Shown here: positions 38,739 through 53,800 of the stretch, piece by piece | Numbering within the stretch: position 1 is the first letter of the stretch | How the letters are laid out: every line of letters starts with the position of its first letter | Origin: Odiellus spinosus | Lineage: Eukaryota; Arthropoda; Arachnida; Opiliones; Phalangiidae | DNA: 64,000 bases | Direction of reading: 5' to 3' | Assembly: GCA_963920705.1 (NCBI GenBank) | Contig: OY987231.1 | Location: 21,925,024-21,989,023, forward strand | The notes under the pieces: generated by a model | Seen by the model: only the letters and a program-made list of their open reading frames with translations | Databases searched by the model: none | What the model was told of the DNA's origin: nothing | Made by a program: the position numbers and the translations under genes

Positions 38739-38888
38739 AACGATGAGGAGGAATCATTGTAGCTTATGAGTCTGTGCTAAAAACGAAATAAATACGAAAG
38801 ATCGGCTCTACGATGGAGCGACAAGGGGTGCTGGTCACTTCTACCTTAGTCTTATTAGCGACCTTCGTTGCCAATATCAACTGCCAAG
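38739..38888 (+). CDS. Cadherin exon with translation start and signal peptide
   Basis: A pyrimidine-rich tract ending TTATTAG at 38738 makes a good splice acceptor, so this exon probably starts at 38739 with a 74-base leader and an upstream non-coding exon exists. Coding begins at ATG 38813 (A at -3 and G at +4, a favourable context). It encodes MERQGVLVTSTLVLLATFVA and a few further residues: a charged start, a hydrophobic core and a small-residue end, as expected of a secretory signal peptide. The donor GTAAGC follows at 38889 and the exon ends in phase 1. Two short upstream ATG frames lie in the leader (see the separate entry). The ATG was chosen because it is the first one open to the donor and gives a signal peptide. 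Confidence 0.85.
38743..38780 (+). promoter_or_regulatory. Two overlapping upstream ORFs in the cadherin leader
   Basis: ATG at 38743 opens eight codons and stops at TGA 38767-38769. A second ATG at 38766 overlaps that stop (ATGA) and runs four codons to TAA at 38778-38780. Both end before the main ATG at 38813. If the leader is transcribed as proposed, ribosomes must pass or reinitiate after these. They are seen directly in the sequence; a regulatory effect is inference. Confidence 0.45.
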
Positions 38889-41800
38889 GTAAGCTGCCAC
38901 TGTTTTATTTTTTTTTATCCTGTTTCTCTTTTAATGAGGTAAATATTTAATGTTTGGTTTTGGGTTTTGATGGTCAATTAGAAATTGACTGAGGGACTAA
39001 ATTAATTTTAATATAAGCTATAGTAGCTAATTTGACCGTATCTAAATTTAGTTTTTTAGTTAAATTCACTAATTAGTGACGTCAGTAAAATATTAATACA
39101 AGAATATTAATTCAGAAAATGTATTTAAATTTTAAATTTCCCCCAGTGTTTGAAAATAGTAATCTTTATAACTAAGCAAAGTTTTATCTGGTCTAGAAGT
39201 TAAATAATTACCATTGTTTCATTGAAACGCAATTTCTCATTGATATTCCTATATATTCAGTATATAATCCTGTTTTATAAAATGATATCAGTATAAATGT
39301 AGCGATTTTTCTTTATAATCATCTTGTAATTGGAGCAAAAAGAGATAATCAATTAATTCCAAACAAAACCAAATATCTTAAAACTTGTGTTTAAAAAAAA
39401 ATCCAATTACGTGATCCGGTTTTTAAAGAAGAAGCTTATAATGGCTTTTGTTTTATTATTCATGAATATAAAAATTTTCAAGGAAAAATAATTCGAATTT
39501 AATATTTTTCAACCCTATTGTTTCGTAATATATTTTTTTCCACGACAAAACGTATTCCCGATATAGAAATTGGATTATATAGGTTTAAGTTGCGAAAACA
39601 AAATACCAATTTGCTTAATGGCTTTTTGAACGGTTTTATTATTTGAAACTTTATTATAAATTTATTTTAAAAGGAAAAATTTCAATCAGATTAGATCTTT
39701 GCCCTATTTTAAGAATCGTATCGACGTAGTTTTCTTTGATCTATATACGAAGGTGAAAATGTCACAGCATATTTTTTTTTTTGAAGAACAAAATCATCGA
39801 TTATCAGATTTACTCTACATTTAAAGATGGACTTAACCTTAGTTTAAAATCCTCTTTAAAACTTTCGAAAAGGAAAAAGTTTCTTTCTTTTATCTTTAGG
39901 GGGATTTTTATGATCTTATTTTAACCCGCTTTTAAAAAATCTCGGGGGACAAATTGAGGATTAAGAAATTGGGTTCTTCACTTTTAAAATTTATTCCCAT
40001 TTCGATTAACGAGGTGTTTACTTTAAGAAGGACGTATAAATTAATTGATAATTATATACAAACCTAAATAAAAAAATTATATTTGCAGTTAAATAATTTA
40101 TGAGACATGGGAATTAATCAGAATATTTAAAGTTAGTGTTAATTTTAGTTCGGTCTTTTATTCTTTTTTATGATTCCACTTCAAACCTGTTGCGGATGGT
40201 TTTTCTAAGTATAGCTTATGTTTCAAGACAAGACTTAAATTAGGAGTGTTAGCCAAAGACTTATATTAAAATTAGAACCATTTTTTCGAAGAATCAAATC
40301 ATTGATTGTAGATAAAATAAAAAAAGTTTTATTAAATTTTAATAAAACTTGTTTTATATTTTATCTATAAACATGGATTTGATACTAGCGTGATAAAAAT
40401 AGCAATAATGAACTTCTCAAAGCCTTGTATTTTTAAAATTTTAAATTTAAATATCCCATCAACCATATTTAATTTTTCAGTCTTAATTTTAATCATCAAA
40501 TTTACTAACATTAAAATTCCATTTTCCACACGAAAGATTTTGATTTATGGTAATTAAAATTAATTACAATACAATGCACTTCTATCACGCGCCATAACGC
40601 AACTGTAGGCTCTACAAAAGCCACGTGACCATAGTGATGACGTTGGATTTAATATGTTCTGTGATAAAGGCGTATATTTTAATTTTTTTCAACGATCTTT
40701 CCGAAAATGCTACTCATGAAAAATTCGTAACAAGCCTCACTTTAAGGGTCATTATAAATATTAACCTAAAAAAAAATACAAACCATATTTATTGCAGCCC
40801 CAGTTAAGATCCAAACAAAACCGTATTACTTATTCTTTCGTGGGTATAAAAACCTCCGGCTTTCTAAAACCGAGACGAAATAATTGGATTTATGTATGAT
40901 GTATATTCTTGTTTAATCTTCTTTTGAGAGGCCCTGCGTATAAAATATACACTAACAAATGCGTCGACCTTTGTAGACTCGTATAACTCCCGCTATACTT
41001 TTCTAAAGCAGCCGATATAATGTTTCGGTAGTAAGATGTAGAAGACGATCTTTTGAGGTACATGTATCCGCCCAATAGTTCATAGTTAGAATGGCTTGAA
41101 AGCTAAGATACTTGCATAACTAAAATAAACCAATAATATACATCTAATTCTGAACGTATACCGAAAGTTTAGAATTTAAATATATTCTAAATTATGATCT
41201 TCGAAGTCAAGTTGTAACAAAGTTACAAAGAAGATAATGCCTATAATTTATGTGTATTATCTCTAAACCATCTTATAGTCGAGTTTAACTTTAGAATTGC
41301 TACAATATTAACGTAGATATAAACTGTTCACAGTTGGAAAAGATACTCCTTCTATCTCCGAGCATCCCTTCATAATTTTTTTTTTTTTTTTCGTTTCTAA
41401 GCATGTGTTTTACATTTTTCAAAATAGATCGACCGGAAATGATTTTTTTTCCCGTATTTTGAATATAGCCAACATAACCAACTTGGGCCACTTGAAACTA
41501 TAACTACCCATCTTTAAAAAGAATTACTCGCCGTGTTAGAGTTCCTTTTAAGTGGAGTTGGTTACGCAATGGGAGGCTATCACGAAATATTGAATAGCAT
41601 TTTCGGAAAGCAAACATTCGCGAACTTCGGTGTTCAAAGCTGAACTCGGAGTTCATAAGAGTTCGAACTCAGTGCACTGTCAAAGCTGAACTCAGTGAAC
41701 TCGGGTGTACAGCGAATTCAATAGTGTCTGACCCCTCGCGTTTTAATAATATTAATCCAAAGACATTGTAGTAATTATGAAATATCTTATTAACCAAAAA

Positions 41801-44800
41801 ACGTAATTATATTTAAAGGAAACCCTAATTAACAAAACAACAATAACGTCAGCCGCGCTAGAAATTTTAAAAATTTTAAAATGCTAAAATTCTCGAATTG
41901 TTTTCTTGAAGTCTATTCAGTATTGAATACTTTAAATTTCGGACAACGTTCATTATAAAATATTTCTACTCACTGACACATTTTTTCCCAACTAATTGGC
42001 CTTTCTTTTAGACACTTGAAAATTTCAATTATTTTGAAGAATATACTCCGGTCCAAGAGCTTATTATTTTTCTATCTTTTGTTTAACTTTTTCTTCTAGT
42101 GGCACGTTGAAAAATTGGTGTTATAGTAAAAGTGGATATCTACTGGAATCACTTATAGGTCAGGGGATACTAATAAACGGAGGGCGGAAGATTAATAATC
42201 ACACTTATATGATTGTATTCAAACTTTAGGTAAAGTTAGTCGAAACTAGTTATATTACTTTTGGCCTAAATTCAGTTTTTTTTCTTCTTTTTTTACGGTA
42301 AATGTTTTTTAATATTCTTTAAATCTTAAGCAATCGTTTGACTTCGTTTAGACTTTGCGGGAAAATTTCGTTAATTTCTCTAATTGATCCTCAAAATTAT
42401 AGGCGTGTCCTGTTAATAATTTTAATTATTTTTCTTCTCATAACCTTAAAATCATAATTGGTATGATTTCATATAGTAATGGAGCTAGGACACCTGTTTA
42501 ATAAGACATATTTTTTTCGTGGCTACAGTAATACTAAAAGTGATTATTAAATTAGATTATTTAGAACTTTGCCCACTTTAAAATTAAAAGGAAATATTTA
42601 ATTATAAAATATTTGTATTATTTCAATACTCGGATATAACAAACCTCCTTAATTATAAATGAAACCTAATTTAGTCTTTATGGATAATTATCATTTTAAT
42701 TTTTAAACAACAGTGAAAACTGAGTTGGGTTCATAATTAATTTGGTTAGGTTTGGTTTCCTTGGATAAGGTTGGGTTAAGTAAGGTTTGATTACTTGGGT
42801 TGGGGTTAGATTAGGCTTATTGTATGTTATGCCTTTTTTTACCATTTAAATATTTGACCTTTTTTACCGACTTTGACACTTTGGAACCGTTTTCAAATCG
42901 TTTCGAATGTTCAAATCGACTTTCAAAGATATTAATTTTGTTTCTTGATGAAAGATCTACACGGGTGACTCCAAAATTTTAAAAATTGAACTCTCCAAAA
43001 CGATTTAAAACGGTTTCAAAGTCTGTAGTGTGAACGCGGCTTTAAGTCTAGATTATGGAATGTATTCGATTTGCAAATTGGTTTAGAGTAAATAATACGT
43101 GTCAAATCAAAATCATATCAATTTCGTAACGGTTAGCAATGAAAATATTACTTAAATTTAAGGCCAATAAACTTTAAAAGGTTTTCTATAAGGTTCAGTG
43201 ATACGTTAAATTATTGATTTTTATTAAAATTAACGGTTACGGTTAACCGTAATTAAAATATTTGTCCACCAATAACTATATCGTGGGTGATATATGATAC
43301 GTGTTTGGTTCCGGTCAGTAAAACTGATACAAAGAACAATGACACCTTTCGGTGTCGATTTCGTTGAACGTTACGATACGTTACGCTACGCGCGGTAATG
43401 AACAAAAACTATAAAATTTATACCAAAAGTTTGTTTTTATAATTTTGAATCTCGATAATTCATAATCCGTGAACTTTTATGGTTCACGCCCACGAAAGTT
43501 CGTGGTTTTAACGTTTCTCATATTTTTCTTGGTCTAATTTTTCTGCTTGTGAATTTTATAGTTTATCTAGGTTGGTTAGATTCGTGTCTGAAACGAATTT
43601 TATTACAAAATTTAAGAAATTATCGTGAAAAGTTAATTTTATTCGAAAATTCGAGTCTTCTTGGGGTGTTTCTTAAGTAATTTAACATATAGGACTATTA
43701 GCTAGACACATATCTTATTAAATTAAGAGGCATAACAAAACCTGGTGTCCATAAGCGTCCTCTAACGGTAGAGGACGTCATATCGGAAAAAAATACTCAT
43801 ATTTTCGACATTATCATTTTTAGTTTATTAAGAACGCGTCTGCCTAGAGATATAAATTTTTGAATATAATTATCATTAAATTATACTGTCCCATAGTATT
43901 TAAAATATATATAGGAAATATGGGTTGGTAAGGTTTATTAATAAATAAATGTCATGAAATATTTGACATATTAAAAATACAATTTATTAAAACAGAAAAA
44001 AAACGAACAGTGTAAAAATAGCTCCAAACACGCTACCGGGGTAAAAGAAGCTTTGAGAAGGAGTTTGCGTTAAAATTTAAAGTCATAACCCGTCCCCTAG
44101 AGGCGGATATCTATAAAAGTTACCGGTAGTATAACTAAATTAAAAAATAAAAATTAAATCAATTTGTAAGACACTAATTTTAGATCGTAACGGTATGCCG
44201 GCGGACTCGCACGCGTCATATATTACAGAAAAGGAAGGAAAAAATGTGTTAAGTTTATAATACAATATTTCCATTCGCTTCAGGGATCTGGTTTACTTTT
44301 CCATTCCAAAAATACAAATTATTTTACGCTAGCTAGCGAGAAAACGTTTATTTTAAGAGGTATGGCATAAATTTTATAAAACTTGTAATAAAGGTAAACG
44401 CATATTTTAGATATGGCAAATATGACCCACTATTGTCAAATTATAAACACGCTTCAAGGGAGGATAACAATTAATCTGAAAGGTTAAATTAAAAGTGTTA
44501 TTTTAAATATAATGAATCAACTCCTCAGTCAAAACGAATATTTAAATAAAATTTGTTAAGCCTAAAGGCGGATGCACACTGAAGTCGCTCGCGAGGGGTC
44601 AAACACTTCAGAGCTTAGATGTTCAAAATCTTTGAACTCTTTGCGCTAACAAATATTATCTTCTGAGTTTGAACTTAATTAATATACTGTCAAAGCTGAA
44701 CTCGCGTGAACTCGGGCGTTCCCCTCAGTTGCTTGAGAAATAGCCAACGTTTTAAAATTTGAAATTCACGCCGCGCGTTTCAAGCGTAATCAATATCCAC

Positions 44801-47800
44801 ACCTAAAAATTAAAAATGGCGGGAAACGCTGATGGACTTGCAGTATGTGTCGCTTATAAAAGTCGCGCGTGAACTGGACATCGTAAATATTTGCGAAACG
44901 CGTACAAATTTCTACGCCACTTCTCTGGCTTGATCTGCCCATGCGCACACGTGACATTTTTGCGCCAAATACAGTTGCAACGTCCGTGTTCACACGCAAC
45001 GTAATCGGTGTGCAAACAGGTAGCTGTGACTGTATACTAAATTGATTACGTTACTTAGTACACATATTAGGCATTAATTAAATGCTGTAATCAGTTAACG
45101 TAATCGCCTAATCGGTGTAGATTTTTGCTTGCTGGATAGCGAGCCAAAACTTATATTCCAAAAATATTAAGCCTTTTTGGGAATTCAGTCAAGGAATCAT
45201 TAGAAAATATATCTTATTGTCAGGATTAATTATCCCTTTGAAAGTTTTTAAGCCTAATTCTCAGTGAAAGTCGGTAATTACTTGAAGCCATCTGTTACAA
45301 CATTTAAAGGTAATTCAATATGTAATCTCGCAACCTCCCTTTACTTCAAGCCAAACCTAGTAATCTGAAAACGAAATTATCGAAAGTTATTCGAGAAAAG
45401 GGGGCTTTGTGTTCAACATTTGACCGACTTTGGCGGTGGAAACCAAAAAAATATATACCTAAGCTATTGAATTTAAGCCAAAGCTTTACGCAAGGGAGTG
45501 CCCGGTCCAAGAAAGGATTTTAAAGGCCCTAGGCTATGCGGGTTTCCCAACGAGATAATTTTTAAATAATAATGTATTTAACAAACTGGCTACGTAGCCT
45601 CTCTTTTATAGAAAGTATTGACCTGTCAACAATATGCGTGTACTATTCCTACGTGAGGGCTTGTTTCTAATAGAAGACATTTTGGAATGTTGTAACTCGA
45701 ATACCGGAACTATGATCGACTTTTGCCGCCCCAATGACCAAATATTGTCCCGCGAAAGCTTTCGTGACTAATTAAAAGTGAAAGGGGAGATAGTGTTTAA
45801 TTTGAATCCAACTTTAATATATACCCTTCGGGGATCCTGTTTATTTTTAATTACATATATTACAATTAATAAACTTTAATTGCATTAAGATTATACTTTG
45901 CAGTATTTTATGACAAATTCAGGTTATCTATGTTTATCTATGTAGAGCCTACAGTTGATTAGCGCACAATCTGGCACGTGATAAGGTTGCTTTGGTGCTG
46001 TCTCTTTCGTAAAATTACTTAATCCAAAAGGTTATCGTCAATTTACTCATATATCGGAGAAAAATATTTTTTCATTTTGACATTTCAATTTTGAGAATTT
46101 TCTAAAAAAATAAAATTTTGGTTATGGCGTTTTAATAGTATAATAAAACTAAAAAATGATGATATACTATAATCCAGATAGTTAATTGGAAACTGGTGAA
46201 CTCAACTCCCCCGCACCCCGCGAGTATGATAGATTGGGCTTGACAAAAACCTGTCAACTATGATAGATGCGACAAAACGTAAAGTACAATTTCGTTACAT
46301 AAACCTATATAACTTTCATAATCTAAAATACTAACCAGTAGCCATTTATTTTGATCTATTTTAAGCCAATTTTGGTCTCGTTTGTTTCGGAATGAATAAA
46401 TTTTTTGGGGGAGAAAGTTAGGCGAGAGGAAAAGTAAATAAAACCTTCCTAAAGTATAACGGCTTTCTGCATGCATGACAGAAACAGGAACTAAATGTGT
46501 TAACCAGGAAAGAAAAATTTCCTTACTCTTTTATTCCTAGTAAAGCTTTTCTTTATTATAAAAATTGACTTAGTGACGCTCCTAAACGCTTCACTGGAGG
46601 ATGGTTCCTGAAAAATCTCGAAAATAAAGGCATATTTTAGCATAAAAAGACAGACCTCTTCGAAATCAACTTCAGATTTTTTTATAAAAGATAGACAAAA
46701 ATGATAAATATATCGTAAATCCAATATTTATTTTCTCAAACCCATAAATTTAATTTATTTACATTAATTTTAATTCTAAAATTACTCTCATTTAAATTTT
46801 ATTTGAGAGAAAAAAAAAAAAGGATTACGTTTTCTCAATAACTTACTAAGAAAGTGTCTAGATTAAATTATTTTAAAATTCAAAGTTGTATCAAAACACC
46901 GAAAATACAAATTTATTTTTATACTCAACCTCTAGGGCAAATTGTAAGATTTAGATGTGATTTATTATTGTTAACTTTCGAAAACTGATATTGCACATTT
47001 CTATAATTGCTTTGTTCCAGTTCTTTCTTGATTAAACATCGCTAATTTAACGTTATAATCTCCAAATCTCTAATCTCTAAACCATAGAATAATTAAATTA
47101 GGCCTTATTAGGCTTAAGTGACGTTTGAAATGAAGGGCGCGTGTTTTTGAAATAAAACTCGAGAGAAGTTTGCAATGAAGTTTAACGGTGAAATCAAATC
47201 GATATTCAAATCGCCAGGAATCGTTTTAAGCGTCATGTGTTCACACATTATCTTTATAAATCGATTTATCGTAGCTTCATCTATCGCTTGTTGAAACTGA
47301 ATCGGTACGAAACTGGTTCCCGAAGCAGTTTCGAGAAATCGAATCAAATCGATTCGAGAAAAGACGGATAGCGAATCGTTTTGAAACCGTTTAAATCGAT
47401 TCCAAGGCGTAGTATGAACGCGGCTTAATTGTCATTGCGCGTGCGGGTCTTTTAGCCATCCCCACGGACAGGCAGTCAGACAGATTGACATACAGACGTA
47501 TACCTATATATTATTATAAATTTTAATACTTAAAAAATAATAATTATTTAATTATTTATATTTTTAGCTCCCACACAATTTGTAATTACCAAAATAAACG
47601 AACGCTACTGGCACGTTAATCATTTTGAATAGCTAAATATAATTGATCCCCAAACTTTAATAGCTTGTCAAAATGAAATTATATAATTATATTTCTAAAA
47701 ATAACATAATTTTCCAAATTACAAATTTTAAAAGTATCAATACCGGGACGAGGAAACTTTGGTTTAATAAATTTAATTTATTCTAGCGCCTTTTCATAGT

Positions 47801-50800
47801 TATATGTCTCCATATTTAATCGTTTCCCATTTTATACTGTATTTATTCCATCATTTAAATAAACTCCGTCCGAATGGGATCGCGGCTCGTTTTCCGACGT
47901 AAATCGATAATTGCTTTAGCAAGCTTCCTCTATCGTTGAATCGATTCATAATTAAGCCTAGCGTAATAGTTCCTTCCCCGGTTAATTTTCCTTCGAATAA
48001 TGAATCGGACCCTTTTCGAAGCTAGGTATAATTTAAAGGCCCACCGAATTGTTTACTCTAACCCCCATGAGGTTTACATCTACCATCAATTATCATTTAA
48101 AGTCCTTATGTAATCCCTAAACATTTTTACGTAGATTTGGTTTGATTTCCAAACGAGTGAGTTCCCCCAACACTATACGTCATCACTATAGTCACCCGCT
48201 TCAACCGCGGATGTAGGAAATTTTGAATATAGCTATTTAATAATATCAGAAGCCGATGAAACCCTCCTTAGAAGTCTATTACTCCCGGGTCTTGTCTACC
48301 CCTCTCTGTATGGGTTATTCTCAAAAGGCGCGATTCGTACGCCTCCTAACGGTAGATGTTTTCGGAGCGGGAGTTCGTCGAGCGAATATCTCTAGCAGCC
48401 TCGGAGTTCGTCCAAAAAACGTGGTCGTTTGTGGAGAGAGAGAATTTCCAATTTTCCGTAGACAGGGGGGATGAAGTAGGACCCCTTCTAACTCGTAAAA
48501 TTGTGAATTTTACCCATACAGAGAGGAGCGCTATATGGAACATTGGAGTAGTAGACTTCAAAGGAGGGTTTCATCGGCTTCTGATAATATGATAAAACAT
48601 AACCCATAGAATGGTGTAAGCCTCACTTTAAATGTATTGTTTTAATTATAAAAAAATTCGATTTCCAAAAATTCTTAAATTGGTATAAATTAGAGTAATA
48701 TCTTAGTTAAGGTCCGTCATATTGTAAGCGAAATTTTGGGTTTCATGTGTACTTTATATAAAATTGACGTCCTTTCCCTTCGAAATTAACCCTCCCCGTA
48801 TTTTCGATTGGAAAGTGTCGGAAATTCTGCGGTCCTTTCATAGGCAAAATATATCTTGAGGTTAAACACATTGCATCAGAGAGAGCTAGCGAGAGAGAAA
48901 AAAAAAAGTTTTAAGTGTAAGGGAAATTTCCCTTTTAATTTCGAAATGATTTTGCGTGGGTGTGAGTCGATATTTTCACACGCTCTTTTAATGTTTCTCG
49001 CTTAATTTGTTCCACTTTCATTACATTTTCGTTTCCTTTTTTTTTTTTTTTTTCAACGAGAAGTTTTATAAGCTTGTCTTTCAACCCGAGTCTAATAGCC
49101 ATTGAAATTAATGGCTTGCTTGAAATATTTTATTTTTACAATTTCATACCGCATGCTGAGTTATAAAGACATTCCGTTACCATACCATAAGAAGTCGGTT
49201 AAAGTGAGGCTGTCACCATTGCCTACAATTGTACAAATTTCCGTACAATCGCGATTTGACAATGCTGCTATTGTCAATCTTTTGGTTTTATGGTATTATG
49301 GTAGCATCTCCATAAATGCTTCAGTTGTGTAACAAGAGTCTGACCAAGTTTCCTGTATTATTGGGATTTCTTACGTACCAGAAAAAAACGGACACAGTAG
49401 TTACTTTAATTTAGAGGGTAATGTGGACAATAATAAAGCCTTTAAAGATTTAAAATTAGATGTAGTAGCGGAAGGCCGACAACGGATTCGCTACCAGAAA
49501 CAAAGGGTGCTGGTGATTCGGTTAATTTCTTAACCTCATCTGAGATTGGTCAGATTCTTGTTACATTTCTTAGATTAGTGACAATCTTACGCTTTTATAA
49601 CCTTCTGCAATTACCTAGATGTTATCGTAAATATATATTTTAATACAAAATAGTATTAATACAATACGAACAAGGTTTATAAAATATTGTTTCCAATTTC
49701 ACTTAACCTTTATGAAGTGGCTTTCACATATCCGCTCTACTTTCTCCACGATTCTTAGCGGCTGTCAGGGCCTAGGATTTATCTAGGGTCAATTTACTCC
49801 CTAAATTATACTCCTGAAATAAGATTTCAAGTAACGGCCCACCGTAAAACCTTTAAATTGGATTAATAGGTCACTGGCATCTAACATATAACGTAGAAAC
49901 TATACGCGAGTTCAAAATAAATTAGGAATACATATACGACCATAAATGTCGTGAGAATTACTACACGTAGCTATTTTAACCATGGTATATAACAAAACAT
50001 AACCGTTGCTTAATGATTATATAAAGAAAAACCCAAAAAAAAAATCTATCGAACATAGATGTATTATTTTCCTTGATAGTATAATAATAGTTATTAGGGT
50101 TTGCGTTTTCAGTTGTACTTTTATTTTCATGCGTAATTTTAAAACCAAAGTGAAAGATTAGGCGTATTAATACACGATGTTAAACGTCGCCGATATTAAA
50201 ATAGTTTCTTTAAACCGCGCTTGAAGTGTTAATGTAAAACTTAGCAGATGTATCATCAGTTTGATGTTCTTCCCGGGGAATTTTTCTTTGTGTTTGGGAT
50301 AGTTTTTTGTATCACGCTTCTGCGATATAAAAGCAAGCTTGGTCGCTCTATAATTAACCCGTTGTGTACAAAAACGTTCTTTCTTACAAACATAATAAAA
50401 AAATCTCGATAAACGCATTATCGCCTTGGTTGAACAAAAAGGAAGAAAAATTTAAAATCTCGCATCAGAAAAAAAACACGCTCTACATGACCTCAATGAT
50501 GAGAAAATATTATATCAAATGCCACGTGGAAAATATTCGTAATTTTTTAATTGGTTGAAGCCCTTGAAAAATATTTTACTTGTGTGGAAGTTTTGAAATA
50601 TTAAATAGTCATTATTATATAGTAAGAGTTTGAAAATTCAATTATAGATAATTTTTTCCACCTTTATTTGATAGCTTACAGGAAACTACGCTACCCATTA
50701 CCGTTTTGAATTGTTTACTAAGATGTGAAGTTGCATTAACCTTGTGCTTGTTGCCAAATCAAGACGAACTTAATAGCAAAAAATAAATGGAGCAAAGAGC

Positions 50801-53800
50801 ACCATTAATATCTTATTTATATTCAAATCGATGAAAGGTTTATATAAAAAAATATAACTAGCTCAATTTGGACTCTGGAATGGTGCGCAAATAATGTAGA
50901 ACAACATGTATTCGTCGAAACGTGTTAAAAATATTTAGGTAAATTTAATTATTGTTAGTTATTATAGAATATTTTCTATAGCGCACGAATAGTACCAGAA
51001 GCCGATGAAACCCTCCTTTGAAGTCTATTATTCCCGGGTCTTGTTTACCCCTCTTTGTTTGGGTTAGTTTCAAAAAGCGTGATTCGTACGCCTCCTAACG
51101 GTAGATGTTTTCGGAGCGGGAGCTCGTCGAGCGAATATCTCTAGCAGCCTTGGAGTTCGTCAAAAAACGTCGTCGTTTGTGGAGAGAGAGAATTTCCAAT
51201 TTTCCGTAGACAGGGGGTATGAAGTAGGACCCCTCCGATCTCGTAAAATTGGGAATTTTACCCATACAGAGAGGAGCGCTATATCGAACATTAGAGTAGT
51301 AGACTTCAAAGGAGGGTTTCATCTGCTTCTGATAGTACCTATATCCTGTAAAAAATGATCTTGGAAAAATTTCAACGGATTACGAAGTTTCTAAATATTA
51401 TAAAAATTTAAGTATCGGTAAGCCTACGATTAAATCAATCGAATTTAAAATGAATTATGGGGAAATTTTAATTTCATTTTTAATTAAATGAAAGTTAAAA
51501 GCCTTTTGCCTTGAACAATACCGATATAATTCTCTCTCGTTGACTGATCAGGGTCGGAATTAATCAAAGAAAAATTTAAATAACGCCGCAAGCCACTCAA
51601 TAACGAGGACTGTAATATTTTTGACATGATTATAAATATTCGAATTTTTAAATGACCCTCAAGAACGATTTTATAGGGTGTAAGCTGTGCCATGTACAGG
51701 TAGGGCTTGAACAGCACGCGTATAGTTAACAGATCTAGACAGAATCGGCTCCAGACAGAGGTAGAAATACTTGAATATATATTTGAATATATTACCGGTA
51801 TTTGAATTTTTAAAAAATCAAACCGGATATTAAAATACATACCGCGTTCTTTAATAATTAAGAATCAATAGAATAAAATAGAGGTATTGTTCAAAAGTAT
51901 TTTGTAATATAATGAAATAATACTATTTCTGATACGTTAGGATAAGAATTACATCTTTAAAAATGTATACATTAAATATATTTCAAAGTATAGCAAAAAT
52001 ATATTTCAATTAGACCACCGACGTCGATTTAAGATTTATTTATTTAATTATATGTAAACTCTAAAATCCCTCCTAATACGTGTCTTTAAAAATTGTATTA
52101 TTAGAAACCTAATGCTATTATAATCCAAATCTCTTATTATATAAAAAATCGCTTCGTTATGTCAGTTCTATCATTATTATTATTACAAAATGATTGATTT
52201 TGAACTTGTTTAAAAGTTTAAATCATAAATATACATCTGATTGAAGAGAATTATTTTATATAGTTACGTATCTATATAGCCACGGTCACACTGGCATTTT
52301 TTTAATCGATTTGAAACGGTTAAACCAAACCGATATCCAAATATCGCCAGGAATCGTTTTAAGCGTCTTGTGTTCACGCATTTTCTTTATAAATCGATTT
52401 ATTGTAGCTTCATCTATCGGTTGTTGAAACCGAATCGGTATGAAACTATATTTCCCTGAGGCGATTCGAGAAATCGAATCAAATCGATTTGTTTAAAGAC
52501 GTTTTCTTGATCACACGACTCCAGTGAAACGTTTCGAAACGGTTTAAATCGATTCAAAGGCCTAGTATGAACGCGGCTTATGAGTTTTAATATGCCTTAA
52601 CTTTAAGTGGTATGAAAACTACAATTGAACAGAAGCGTAAAAAAAATTCGATTGCAAATCCTTCCGTATTATTTTTATTGAAGAAATAGAAAACCCTCCA
52701 AAAGATGTTCGTTCCGTAGGATATTTCCAATATTTGCTATTTTTTTTAGGGGGTTAGTGTACTTCAATAAAAGAAGACGATATTTCTCAGTTATACTTTA
52801 CTGTTAGAGTTATATATAAAAAAGAAGCCCTGCAGTAACCCATTGAAGAGATCCTAGTACTTCAGTTAGGATTAAGTGGCTAGTCGTCCGCTACCTTATT
52901 TTAGATCCCATTTTCTGCTAAATTGAGGCCGATCTCGACTCGAGATTAAATGTTTCCGCCAGTTTTTAGCGTGCTCATTTTTTTAACGATAAAAGACGCT
53001 AAAAAATGATATCAAACGTTTCGTAAAACATTTTTTTTACTAAGTCTATATACCGTTTAGGAAATAATCGGTTATTTGGGATCGTCTCATTGCGTTTTTT
53101 TATTTATATAAAGACTATTTAATCTTTTCCTTTAAAAAAATGTATTTCTTAAATATTTTGACCCCAAAATCAAAAGCTTTATCTGGAATAATTTTACCTA
53201 TAATTTATTTAGTGGAATATTTGGTGGGTCGTGATTCGTGAAGAAAAATTTACCTATTTAAAATGTTTTCTGAAAGTTTTTTCGCAAAAAAACTTTCATC
53301 CTTAAATTGCTAAATGGTTATTTATGTTAAACTTTAATTTTAAATATTTGCCTATCTACTCATTATGCTCCAATTATTTTGTTTATTTTATACATGGGCA
53401 TGATTTTTGGGAACTATATCTTTAAGGTATGGTATCTGAACACGGCTCTAAGATGTGTCGTCACGTCAAATATTCTGACAATCGTGTTAAAAAATTGGTT
53501 TAAAATCCCTTGGTTTCATAAGCATTTTAGTTTTTAATATAATCAGAAGCCGATGAAACCCTCCTTTGAAGTCTACTACTCTAATGATCCATATAGCGCT
53601 CCTCTCTGTATGGGTAAAATTCCCAATTTTACGAGATCGGAGGGGTCCTACTTCATACCCCCTGTCTACGGAAAATTGGAAATTCTCTCTCTCCACAAAC
53701 GACGACGTTTTTTTGACGAACTCCGAGGCTGCTAGAGATATTCGCTCGACGAACTCCCGCTCCGAAAATATCTACCGTTAGGAGGCGTACGAATCGCGCT

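Noticed and set aside
48256-48592. Recurring 70-90 codon frames such as one starting MKPSFEVYYSR
   Set aside because: They lie across family A MITEs on both strands and are non-coding by-products of the inverted repeats.
51484-51840. 118-codon minus-strand frame in intron 1
   Set aside because: No recognisable domain or supporting signals; probably chance.
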